Source: Hysterium pulicare CBS 123377 (Eukaryota > Ascomycota > Dothideomycetes > Hysteriales > Hysteriaceae). Taken from it: DNA of 64,000 nucleotides. A program made the position numbers and the translations under genes. Shown here piece after piece: positions 21,847-32,062 of the stretch (positions are counted from its first letter, which is position 1; every line of letters starts with the position of its first letter). Location of the stretch: positions 1 to 64,000 of the forward strand of contig AJFK01000052.1 of assembly GCA_000467715.1 (NCBI GenBank), written 5' to 3'. Under the pieces are notes generated by a model that saw nothing but the letters and a program-made list of their open reading frames with translations, was not told the origin of the DNA and did not search any database.

Positions 21847-23044
21847 ATGAGTGACTTTACAAACACGCAAAATATCACCAAGCCCGCTAAGGTATCGCGG
21901 ACTCAATTCACTGTAAGTCTATCAAACGCCATTGCAACGACCTCAGATCTAACAAAAGAAGGGTGTCATCTGGGGTGCTCTGGGAGTAACCTTTTGCTTC
22001 ATGATATTACGCGCCATTATCCGCCTAAAAGTCTTCCGCCGCTTCTACGCCGACGATGCCTTCGTTCTGGTATCATGGCTCTTCTTCCTTGCCAACGTGA
22101 TTCTCTATCAAAACATGATGGATGTCATATACCTCACAATCGACGTATACTCAGGACAAGAAGCACCACCGCCTGATTTCCTCGACAAGACTCTGGTATT
22201 CTTGCACAAGGACCTCGCGGCCAATCTGCTTTTCCTGGCTAGTATCTGGTCGATCAAAGCTTCCTTCCTGGTTTTCTTCAAGAGACTGGTCAACCAGATT
22301 AGGCCACTTATGATCTTGTGGTGGGTTGTTGTCTTTGGTAACGTTGCCACGTTTGCGATCTCTATGGGAGTCACGGAGTATCGCTGCACTACGACTACGG
22401 ATCCATTGAAACTCGCAGGTAAGTGAACCATTAGGCATAAAATGAGAGTCTTAGTTTTCTCACGCTTTCATATCCAGGTTGCGCGACACCTTCGGCTCTT
22501 CACCGGACGCATGTGGCGTTGCAGCTTACCACGGCTTTCGACATCATAAGTGACTCACTGGGTAAGTCAGTTAACTTCTTATACTAGATTCCTCAACTAA
22601 CTTTCTACCCCAGTCCTCGCAATCCCCATAGCAATCCTCTGGAACCTCCGCGTCTCCCTCCACAAAAAGCTTGCCCTAGCCGGCCTCTTCTCTCTCACCC
22701 TCTTCATAATGGTAATATCCTTCATCCGACCCATCGTCCTTCTACACAGCGGCTCCCCACAAATCGACATTACCTTCCTCTTCACTTGGTTCGTCATCGA
22801 GCAAGGTGTCGCCATCATCGTCGCATGTCTCGCATCGTACCGCGCTCTATTCACGAAGGAAGACAGTTCGAAGGCTTCGCCAGGTGCTTCGCCATTCTAT
22901 AGATATGGCTCAGATGAGAAGTTCAGAGATAATGGGAAGAAGCCGAGTTTTGTGCGCCAGTCTGATGAGGAGAGTTTGGGAAGGGAGAGTAAAGCGCCCA
23001 GTAGTATACAGTTTCAGACTGGGATCGAATTGCTTAATTCGTAG
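21847..23044 (+). CDS. Pth11/SAT4-like rhodopsin-domain integral membrane protein
   Basis: Four exons (21847-21912, 21962-22418, 22478-22561, 22614-23044) give 345 residues. All junctions are GT..AG and the lengths sum to a multiple of three. The joined protein starts MSDFTNTQNITKPAKVSRTQ and then runs GVIWGALGVTFCFMILRAI into the family hallmark FRRFYADDAFVLVSW. It continues with IWSIKASFLVFFKRL and AFDIISDSLVLAIPIAILW, and ends in a hydrophilic Ser/Lys-rich tail. Seven helices are expected. Family members resemble GPCR-like sensors such as Pth11, but most have no tested function. It sits inside the putative metabolite-tailoring run, where such membrane proteins are sometimes found. Confidence 0.87.
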
Positions 23045-24062
23045 ACGGAGTTGTGTCGCTATTTCATACTGCAATAGAATGGATTTGTACATGAGCAAAA
23101 TACTTCGAGTTCGCTTCAATTTGCGTTTATTGCGCGAAGTATGACACATTGACCTTTAACCCCAGGACACGCCGAGAAAAGTACTTCCTCCCAGCCGTCT
23201 ATCCTACTCATCGAAACCCAACATCTAGGACACAAATGTAGGACGCTCGTTCCAGATTTGACACCCAACTCCCCACGTGCTAGCAAGCTCTCATCTCGAG
23301 TGTGACGACGAGAGGTATCCCAAGGCGGCCCGTTCTCATTATAGAAACATCAATATCGGGGATTATAATGATAAGAAATGCAGGGCAGTGGGTCCTACTA
23401 TTGGCCCTCCTAATATCTCTCTACGAACATGTCAGCATGGTTTCAAACTCGCGAATTATCACCGCATACACGAAAAGCGCTAATATCTCACGCTAAGACC
23501 ACCTGCACTCTGAAGCAAGCCACACAACGCTTCGGAGTTGGTTGTCAAAACAAAATGCTCAATTCTACGCCCAAACGGCCCGAAATACGGCACAGTAGCA
23601 TCGGTGTTCGGGAATCCACAACCTGGATGCGCTCATATATATTGCGGCGTCAGCGATTAAGGAACCTTGGAAGGCTTTCCGCAGATCTTGGTCCCTTGGA
23701 ACACATCCCGGTTTTGGTGCTACGGCGACCAGCCTTTCGAATTTGCTTACTTTTTCTATTTGTATCTCCGTGTTGCATGACAACGATTTGTGAATAATCT
23801 CGCATGCAGGGTGTAGATCCATTGAGATGCATGCATGATGATGGGGATACAGAATATTCCCTGGCGGTTGTCTCACGTTACAGCACCGAAGGAAGCATGA
23901 AATAAGTGTGCCTAGCAATACGAGCAAGGGAAAATGGAGAGCGGTAACGTACATGAGCACAAAGAAGGGATCTAATCACTTGATGCATGATTCTCAAATA
24001 GAGATGCCTACAGGAGGCCCACCTCGAACCTCGCGCCCATCAACGTCGCTCTTTATCCTACC
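23045..24062. other. Intergenic, nothing supported
   Basis: Only short frames without known motifs appear. It contains the 3' region of the membrane-protein gene and the promoter of the dehydrogenase gene. Confidence 0.5.
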
Positions 24063-25139
24063 ATGGCTTCCCCTCCAGAGAGATCTCACACCCTAGGCAC
24101 GGTGCTCGTAATAGGCGGATGCGGTTTCGTGGGCTCCCACGTCGTCCGCCAATTCCTCGACGATCCAGAATGCGGATCCGTCGCCGTCGCCAGTCGAAAC
24201 ATATCACGAAACCGGTATCCTGAGGCATCATACCATAAAGTCGATATCACGAATGCAGAGAGTGTAAAAGCTCTATTCGCAACCCTTCAGCCACAAGTTG
24301 TTGTTCATTCCGTCGGGCCGAAGCTCAACGCGAAGGCCGAAGTCCTACACAAGACGAACGTTATTGGAACGGCGATTCTACTCCAATATGCTGCGAGAAC
24401 TTCTAGTGTGAGAGCGTTCATTTATACGTCTTCAGAGCAAGCGGTTGAGCAGTCGCCTGATCTTCAGACTGAGGAGACGGCGAAGCTTTATGATGAGAAT
24501 TCGAAGATATATCCGTATGCCAAGACGAAGGCTATTGCGGATGCACTCGTTCTACAAGCAAACACCCCGTCATTTCGGACTATCACCCTTCGACCACCTG
24601 GAATCTACGGTGAGAACGATGATGATAAGATCCCTCTCCTGCTCGAAACGCTCCGGAAGGGACAGCATAAAGCGCAAATCGGGGACAACAAGAAGCTATT
24701 TGAATTCGCATACGTTAAGAACGTAGCGTTCGCTCACCTCTTGGCTGCTAAAGCGCTGTTTGCAGGGTGCGAAAATCCCAAAGCTCCAAAAGTAGATGGT
24801 GAGAGCTTCTTCATCACCGACGGCATTCCAATGCCCTTCTGGGATTTCGCTCGCAAAGTTTGGGCAGTAGCTGGAGATAAAACACCACCAGAGAAGGCTA
24901 TGGTGATACCGTTTGGGCTCATTTACGGCCTCACTGTGACTATTGAATGGGCATATTTCCTTTTCACCTTTGGAATGAAAGCACCTGAGATCAGGGCTGA
25001 GGGCATTGCGTATCTGAATCGCGGATGTAGATTATCTATTGAGAAGGCTAAAGAGAGATTGGGGTATCATCCCGTCGTAGAGCAGGATGAAGCCATTCGA
25101 AGAAGCACTGAATGGGCTATGAAGAGACCTAAGAAATGA
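24063..25139 (+). CDS. ERG26/3-beta-hydroxysteroid dehydrogenase-like extended SDR
   Basis: An uninterrupted frame of 358 residues, typical for the family. GTVLVIGGCGFVGSHVVRQF supplies the GxxGxxG NAD(P) loop. The catalytic Tyr-x3-Lys is in YPYAKTKAIADAL, preceded by the conserved YTSSEQAVE strand. TLRPPGIYGENDDDKIPLLL and YVKNVAFAHLLAAK are the expected substrate-side segments. A hydrophobic stretch near residue 295 (TIEWAYFLFTF) may dip into a membrane. The family includes sterol-4-alpha-carboxylate 3-dehydrogenase (decarboxylating) of ergosterol synthesis and duplicated copies in triterpenoid clusters such as the helvolic acid one. Because it lies beside a P450 and an acyltransferase, a specialised paralogue is more likely than the housekeeping enzyme, but this is inference. 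Confidence 0.85.
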   Translation: MASPPERSHTLGTVLVIGGCGFVGSHVVRQFLDDPECGSVAVASRNISRNRYPEASYHKVDITNAESVKALFATLQPQVVVHSVGPKLNAKAEVLHKTNVIGTAILLQYAARTSSVRAFIYTSSEQAVEQSPDLQTEETAKLYDENSKIYPYAKTKAIADALVLQANTPSFRTITLRPPGIYGENDDDKIPLLLETLRKGQHKAQIGDNKKLFEFAYVKNVAFAHLLAAKALFAGCENPKAPKVDGESFFITDGIPMPFWDFARKVWAVAGDKTPPEKAMVIPFGLIYGLTVTIEWAYFLFTFGMKAPEIRAEGIAYLNRGCRLSIEKAKERLGYHPVVEQDEAIRRSTEWAMKRPKK

Positions 25140-25526
25140 AAGCTTGGTCCCCGACTTGGCGATGGGATGCCGCACTTCGTGAACCAATGATTGGCGTGAA
25201 TGAATGAGCATGCACATAATCAACTATCGTAAAGCCAACCCACATGGCTTTTATACGTCAATTTGAATCCTGGTGCTTACGTTACGGGGAGATCGTGTGG
25301 TAAGACCGTGGAAGCTCGGACTTGAGAACCAATCAGATCTTCGTTCCTGAATGATCCCTTTCCGCCCCCATCAGCCATCTCGTAAACGGGAGCTTAGAAG
25401 GGCCTGACTTTCATTTCGTATGTCATATAACGTTTTACAAAGTACCAAAGATTTTCGATCAATGCGTGAGATCTCGATAAAAACTTCTCCCACACGTACA
25501 GGGCAGCAAGCATTCCAGCAATCTGA
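25140..25526. other. Intergenic, promoter of the FAD oxidase
   Basis: 387 bp with no gene. It separates two plus-strand genes. Confidence 0.5.
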
Positions 25527-27119
25527 ATGGCAATGGCAGTGAATAGTCGCTGGTTATCGCCAATCCACTACATCTTCTTGACTTTTCTTTTATTACGAGC
25601 CGTTTCTGGTATCTCCAGTACGTCCATCATCCGTCGAAATGCGTCTTCAAACGCATGCACCATCCTATCATCCAAGCTCCCGAATAAAGTATCCTTCCCC
25701 GGCACAACAGCCTACGCAAACTCTACGACATCCTACTACTCCCAACAAGAAGCGCAACTGTTTCCCGGCTGCATAGTGACGCCGATTATCAGTCAAGATG
25801 TATCAGTTGCGATCAACATCCTTTCAGTCAGCAACTCCTCGTTCGCTGTTCGGTCAGGTGGTCATACTGCTTTTGCTGGCAGCGCGAACATTGATGGAGG
25901 CGTCACTATTGACATGCGCTCAATGGCGCAAATAAAGCTTTCAGAAGATGAGAAAAGCATCGTTGTCGGACCGGGGGCTGTCTGGGGAAGCATATATGCG
26001 CTATTAGATCCCCTGAACTTAACAGTCGTCGGAGGACGGGTGCCATCAGTTGGAGTAGGAGGTCTACTTCTCGGAGGTAAATTACCCCTTCATACTTCTA
26101 CCTATAAAACCCACACCACCTGACTTTCCCTTCTTCCAGGCGGCATATCATTCTTTTCCTACCGCTCCGGTTTCGCCTGCGACAATATCATGCGTATCGA
26201 AATCGTCCTCTCAACCGGCGCCATCGTAACTGCCAGCGCAACCCGCAATCCAGATCTCTTCTGCGCCCTAAGAGGCGGCTCCAACAACTTCGGAATCGTG
26301 ACCCAATTCGAGCTCAAGACCTCCCCGCAGCCTCCCTTCTGGGGTGGGCATATCTTCTACCCCATTACCACCGCCCCGCAACAACTCCAAGCCTTCGCGG
26401 ACTTCATGGCCACGAAGCCGGATCCGTATGCGAGTTTGATTCAAAGTTTTGCATTTAGTGCGGGTCAGTTTATCGCACTGAATGCCGTGCATTATACCGC
26501 TCCAAACGCTACTTTTACGACCCCGGAAGTCTTTAAAGAGTTTGCAGCTGTTCAACCTCAACTTGCTAATACGACGCGGATTTCAAATATGAGTAGTTTT
26601 GCGTTTGAGGAGGATAGTGGGTTGGGGGGCGCGAGGGAGGCGGTTATGACTACCACATTTAAACCTACCATCGAAGTTCTGAATGCGGTATATAGTCTTT
26701 GGAACGCTAGTGTTGCGGGTATTGCGACTGTGGCTGGGCTTACGAACTCTATTACGCTGGAGCCGGTTAATAAGGCACTTCTCTCAGCTTCTGAGGCGAG
26801 AGGTAGGAATTCTCTTGGGTTGCATACGTCGGATGCGCCCTTGATCATTCTTCAGCTTGCCTTGAAGTGGAACAACACCTCTGATGATGCAGTGGTGATG
26901 GGAGCTGGGAGGAAGTTGATTGGGGATATCGATGGGGTGGCGAAAGCAAGCAATGCCAGTGATGAGTTTAGGTATCTTAATTATGCGGATAGGTGGCAGG
27001 ATCCTATTGCGGGATATGGGGGGGAGAGTGTGAGATTCTTGAGGAAGGTCAGCAGGGAATTTGATCCTAGAGGGGTATTTCAGAAGAAAGTTCCTGGGGG
27101 GTTTAAACTTGATATTTAG
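25527..27119 (+). CDS. Secreted FAD-linked oxidase (PCMH/BBE-like, single covalent His)
   Basis: Two exons (25527-26076 and 26140-27119; 63-bp intron) give 509 residues. A hydrophobic leader (YIFLTFLLLRAVSGI) suggests secretion, and many N-x-S/T sites follow. The FAD domain has FAVRSGGHTAFAGS with the His expected to bind FAD covalently, then GGVTIDMRSM and SVGVGGLLLGG joined across the intron to GISFFSYRSGFACDNI. The usual second attachment Cys (GxCxxVG) is replaced here by GRVPSVG, so a monocovalent flavin is predicted. The end DPRGVFQKKVPGGFKL matches the family C-terminus. Relatives oxidise alcohols, amines or cyclisation intermediates of secondary metabolites. The substrate is unknown. 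Confidence 0.88.
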
Positions 27120-28713
27120 ATACGTTCCATGTTCAAGGTCGAATTTTACTATCCTCAGTCCGGTAACTAGTTGAGTTTCACTTAAATCGTTGGTGGCCCA
27201 TTTCCGTATCATTGCGGCTACCCAATTTAGAGGTTCAAAATCTCAGATCTTGCTTTTTCCCTCCAAACCTGTTTCCATTGGACCTCGAAATATTCTCGCG
27301 AATCTGTAATAAGGTCTTCCAAGTCTACTTCCGATTTAAGCCACATTAAATTTAAACTTTAAGAAGTCCATCCTTACTGTTCCTATCAAAGACCGGCTGA
27401 CGACGACATCCCGACAGAAATTCGACCAGATAGAAGACTTTTAAAATGACTTGTCTCCATAGTTCCCTAAATCGACCTTATCACAAATGGTTGATCTCCA
27501 GTCTTCCAAGGTTGCTAGCCTATGAGGTAAAGCTTCCTTTTCGTATACCTCACTTTCCACTCTATCTTTGAAAGTCTTGAGGTTCTCATGCCTCACAATA
27601 ACGTCATCCCAAGTCTAATTATCCGTGATAAGAAGTCCAGTGATAGCGGCGCCTAGGAAGATTGGATAGGCGCCGTTGCCGGACAGGAGAGGAGCCAGGG
27701 CGGCCCGATAACGGTGCCCCACATAGGTCTGAGTGCTGGTTTTCATATCTCGCCGTGTTGCGGTATCTGAGAAGTTTGAGCATGTAGACTAGTTTCTCAG
27801 GGGGGATTTGAGCCACTGCGGAGGAGGGCTTGGAGTCGTCGAGGGCGATTGCCATGATTGTTTGACACTAAAGGAGGATAAAAGCCCCAAGCAAGCTTAA
27901 TGAGATATGACAGCAACGTAAGTAAGAGGTATTCAATGGTTTGATATTTGTTTCCATTGAGTAGGGAAGCGCGCGGCTTTATACAACCACATGCGCGGAA
28001 AAACACGTGCCCAGCGGAAGCGTTCGCTCCCGAAGGACGTACGAGTCTCTCAGTGACTCATGGACTATGTAGTAAAACGGCATTCGATTAGTATAGGGAC
28101 CGGAGATAATAAAAGACCAAGGATGCGGAATTCCGCAGCTTCAGTTTAGCGTGATACTAAGTACCCAATCGAACGGTCTCCCCACACCTTCGCTCAGTCA
28201 CTTCCTTTGAGCACGAACTGGTCTCTTCGTCTGTATCATGTTTGAAGCCATGTTTGCCCTTAACTAACAATGTCTTTCATGCATCATGCGTGACGTACTA
28301 GCCTTGGCTAAGCGTTGCCATAAAGAAATCACCTACATATATCAGACACCGTTTTCCTCAACTTCAATAAGGCGAAATCTAACAATGATTCCATGAACCA
28401 CCAGATTCACTTCCAAGGCTATTTCTACTAGAATGTATGGGTATGGCTATCCGCGGCCTGCCAGTAGGTAGGTATGAGAACGTGACTTAGTCTTTCCTTC
28501 ACAATATATGGCTTCACTCCGGCCACTTGGACCATCTTTATAGGGATTCAATACGCCAAACCACTTTTGATTTTGAATAGTAAGTAGCAAATTTTAGACA
28601 CTGGTACACCATATACCTTCTCTTCCGTCCTCAGTGCCGGGCCTGTCACGAACGAAGCAGCGCAACCAGATTTTCTCAAATACCATTCAACCCAGTTGGA
28701 GCGACTCTACGCA
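27120..28713. other. Intergenic with one doubtful small gene
   Basis: Apart from the small minus-strand frame described separately at 27615-27855, nothing coding is supported. The segment after the FAD oxidase is mildly AT-rich. Confidence 0.45.
27615..27855 (-). CDS. Doubtful small gene or gene fragment, unrecognised
   Basis: From ATG at 27855 a frame reads MAIALDDSKPSSAVAQIPPE and onward. From about 27745 the neighbouring frame looks more protein-like (YRAALAPLLSGNGAYPIFLG, then AAITGLLITDN and a stop at 27615). The two halves could belong to one roughly 80-residue protein interrupted by a one-base shift. Alternatively, the second half is a 43-residue ORF of its own starting with MKTSTQTYVGHRY. 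No family is recognised. Confidence 0.25.
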
Positions 28714-29877
28714 ATGAACTACCGCGAAACTTTAGTTGACGGTCTCGAAATTATACGCCTTAAAGCAGTTCACAAGGACTATCCGCCTTCCAAATTCGAA
28801 CAGCTGCCACTCGAGATCCGTGAGATGATATACCGTCATCTTAAGTATCCAATCGCAGGAAAGATCTGGAGAGGCTGCTATGAGCAGGACTTGTTCATAC
28901 CCTGCCCCATTGACTTTCACTATCGAGTTGGGCCCTGTATCTGGACTGGATCAGAGCGGAAGATCCATATTGATGGGACCAAACGCGAGCTTAAGATTAA
29001 TATTGTCCACTTCGAAGATCCAGAGCGGCCCCTGATTTCAGGATTCTCCCTTGGAGTGGACAGGGTATCTGGTGTGGATCGCGTAGGTGATGGAAGCTGT
29101 ATTTCAGCGTACATGCACAAGCAAAGCTAACCGATGTAGTGGAACTACCCTTTCGAATACGAGCCGAATCTGCTGTGTGTCAACAAATCCATTCGGGCAC
29201 ACCTTTGCTCCCTTTTATATCAGAGAGCCACAGTTGAGATTGACCACGAGTTGAGTAGCAAAGCTATTCACTACTCCAGAATGATTTCTCATGTCGATGA
29301 AACTCGGTAGAATCCCCTTAACGACCTTTTTACTTCTTAATGCTGATACATGTATAGGAGCCCCTGGAGGAGAATGCGACTGAGTACCTCAACAATGCTT
29401 TTCTTAACCAGCGTCTACCTGACAAAATATGTGGGATCGCGTCTCGGACCTACATTGCCACATCGCCCAGATAAGACTTGTCGCCGTATACTCGCTAGAC
29501 AAGTATCCTCGGTCCGCTATGTCGCGGATCATTGCCCTTTTCTTGCTTCCTTCCGATTCCACCCTTCAGAGACAGCAATCAGGGAGTCAAAATTGAGTGG
29601 AATTGATGCTGTAATTAGGGTCGTGCTCCAACTTGTACGAAGGTGCCCGTATCTGGAGGCTATCAAGCTTCACGTTGAGCATACGGTATTTGAAATGTTC
29701 CCTGAAATCGAAGAATTCTCGATCAGTTCTACTTTGATCGATCGGGAACTGTCGCTGCGGGATGTTCCGCGCTACATGAGAGAGGACAACGTTCAAAAGT
29801 GGGCTCGCGATGTTCTTTTGCAGATTCGTGAGATGAAACACAAGCAAGGGTTCCAGTCGCTGGGGGAAGTATTATGA
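28714..29877 (+). CDS. F-box-like domain protein, unassigned target
   Basis: The three-exon model 28714-29064, 29140-29306 and 29358-29877 is open throughout and gives 345 residues. The N-terminal FEQLPLEIREMIYRHLKYPI is the F-box-like motif common in fungal proteins of unknown function. Exon 2 continues with YEPNLLCVNKSIRAHLCSLL, another hallmark of these proteins. The last exon contains FLASFRFHPSETAIRES and VLQLVRRCPYLEAIKLHVE. The 5' part of exon 3 also has a convincing alternative frame (EPLEENATEYLNNAFLNQRL), so exon 3 boundaries may be wrong or may hide another intron near 29,430-29,475. Such proteins may act as SCF ubiquitin-ligase adaptors, but nothing here shows the partner. Confidence 0.65.
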
Positions 29878-30216
29878 CGAGGATCGGATGAACTTGAGAT
29901 AGGCTGCCAGTACTAGAACTCATTCTTGCCCGATCAGTTTACTAGCCGAGTTCAACTGGAGAAATGAGTTGATAGCAGACTATTTTGACAATTATAAAGT
30001 CAAGCAGATGAAACATCAGTCAATGTCAAGTGAGGAATGTTGCTTACAGAGGCTATAATTCAGAATTCAATCAACGCAAGGATGAGGATGAATGACGTCA
30101 GGACTTATCGCAGACGAAAGACATGCCACATACCAGTGCTTCCTCACCTACATTTAACGTACAGAATATCCGAGCAAACAGAATGCACGTACATGCCCGA
30201 AACTGGAGCTCGCAAC
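29878..30216. other. Intergenic, nothing supported
   Basis: 339 bp between two plus-strand genes. The long upstream extension of the next open frame has no protein-like features. Confidence 0.5.
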
Positions 30217-31280
30217 ATGACCAAGATACTTGTGATTGTAGGTATTACAGGCAACCAAGGCGGCTCCGTCGCCGACGTCTTTCTACGAGACCCGGACTGG
30301 AGAATCCGAGGCCTCACCCGGAATAAACAATCTCCAGCCTCACAAAGTTTCACTGGGAAAGGTGTTGAGATGGTAGAGGCGAACTTGGATGACCTGCCGT
30401 CTCTAAACCGAGCTTTTAGAGGCGCAAATCTCATCTTCAGCGTTACGGACTTCTGGCAGCAATTCTTCGATCCCGCAAACCATGCGCAAGCGAAAGAGTT
30501 CAAGATCTCTCATGGCGAGATAGCATACCGTAGAGAGTATGAGCAGGGCAAGAATATTGCTGATGCGGCTGCTTCAACCGTTGACACTCTTGATGATGTC
30601 GGCTTGATCGCAAACACACTGAGCTCCGCAAGGAAATGCAAAAAGAGCTCTGGCATTTTGATGCGAAAGCAGACATTTTTCCAGGCTACGTGAATGAGCA
30701 GCACCCGGACTTAGCCAAGAAGACAAGCTACCTGCAGACCGGGTTTTTTATGACTAACTGGAGGATTGCGCCGGACGCGTATTTAGCCAAGGTGCAGGAT
30801 GGTTCAAGAAAGATGAGCTTCTCGACCGACGCGACGAAAGTTGTTCCGCATTTGGATGTAAACAGAGACACGGGGTGGTTTGTCAAAGCGCTGACGCAAT
30901 TACCACCGGGGAGAACTGTGATGGCAGCTGGAACATGGTGTACTTGGCCACAGTGGATCGATACATGGGGAAGCGTTGTTGGTATCCCTAACTGTACCTA
31001 CAAGCAGATCACGGTGGATGATTTCGATCAAGCATTGCCGGGCGGCTTTGGAAAGGAGCTAGGTGATATGTTCGAGTATTCAGGCGATCCAGGCTATGAT
31101 GGAGGTGATGCTGAAGTTCTGCGAGTTGATGACCTACAGAAGGTAGGTATCAAACCTTAGGTGGTGCTTCGTTAAACAGCGTTGCTAACTGGCGCCACTA
31201 AGATGGGTATCGAAATTCCAATAACTACATTGGAAGAGTATTTTAAGCGGGAGGACTGGTCGCAGTTCCTAGGTCAATGA
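30217..31280 (+). CDS. NmrA-like (HSCARG-type) NAD(P)-binding protein with an apparent frameshift
   Basis: The start MTKILVIVGITGNQGGSVAD gives the GxxGxxG loop, and the upstream extension is unlike the family. The first part ends NTLSSARK near 30635 and continues one frame over as MQKELWHFDAKADIFPGYVN. Relatives show both parts joined, and no usable GT..AG pair lies between, so one base appears to be missing. After an intron at 31143-31202 the last exon (31203-31280) adds MGIEIPITTLEEYFKREDW and a stop. NmrA/HSCARG proteins bind NADP and often sense redox state without catalysis. It could be a recent pseudogene or carry an assembly error. The rest of the frame is clean, which favours a young lesion or an error. 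Confidence 0.75.
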
Positions 31281-32062
31281 CCCGTCTGGGCCTTGCAAGG
31301 CAGTCCAATTGTTCAAGATGCTGTAGGTGTTACGGATGGTCGATATATCTGACCCTCTCCACGGCGCTTTATACGGAGCATGAAGCATCGCTATTTTACG
31401 TGGAGGGTTTGGTGGTATATAGCGGAAATACGGACTGCACAGATGCCGGAGTAGAGGAATGATTGTAGAGATGAAAGCAGCACACGTCGGAGTTGAGGGC
31501 TGGAAGCCGAAATACCCGTAACCTATTCTGGGCTAGGCTGGGTCGTCCCTCAACTGTCACCTCTCATCTCCTCACTCCTTACCTAGGTGTACCTCACGCC
31601 TCGCACCTCATATTTATCCAAACTGCTACATGTCGATTCATCGATGCTGGTGTTAGAATGGGAGCGTTCTGGTTTAGGCGGACTTCCTCGTACTCGCTTC
31701 AGCTCTGCCAATTGCACTCGACGCTCAACGCCTTTCAATAGTCTCGCCCCTCAGCCGCAATGTCTCCACTTGGATTGCCTCGTGCCTCCATAGGCTGGTT
31801 GTCTGTTATTCCGACAGCAACAGATGCTTTGAGCTTTGTGGAAATGTATCACTCCATACTTGTCGCGATTCGGTCTTGTTTTTGTGAGAGCAGTTTCCTG
31901 GCCCCTAATGTCATACACCACGCTAAGCGCCTCTCATCCAAGTCGGCGCTCCGACTTGTGTCACGACATCTCAGCTCGCCTGTGCACTGTCGCATAAAAT
32001 CAAGGCCTGGTCCCCCTTGCGGCTCCGATCTACATTTCTCACTAGCCTGATAGACGAAATAC
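31281..32062. other. Intergenic, nothing supported
   Basis: Short frames only, no known motif, no repeats noticed. Confidence 0.5.

Noticed and set aside
15912-27119. Calling this run a complete helvolic-acid- or viridin-like cluster
   Set aside because: There is no cyclase, and too few P450s and no regulator are visible. Only partial resemblance in enzyme types.
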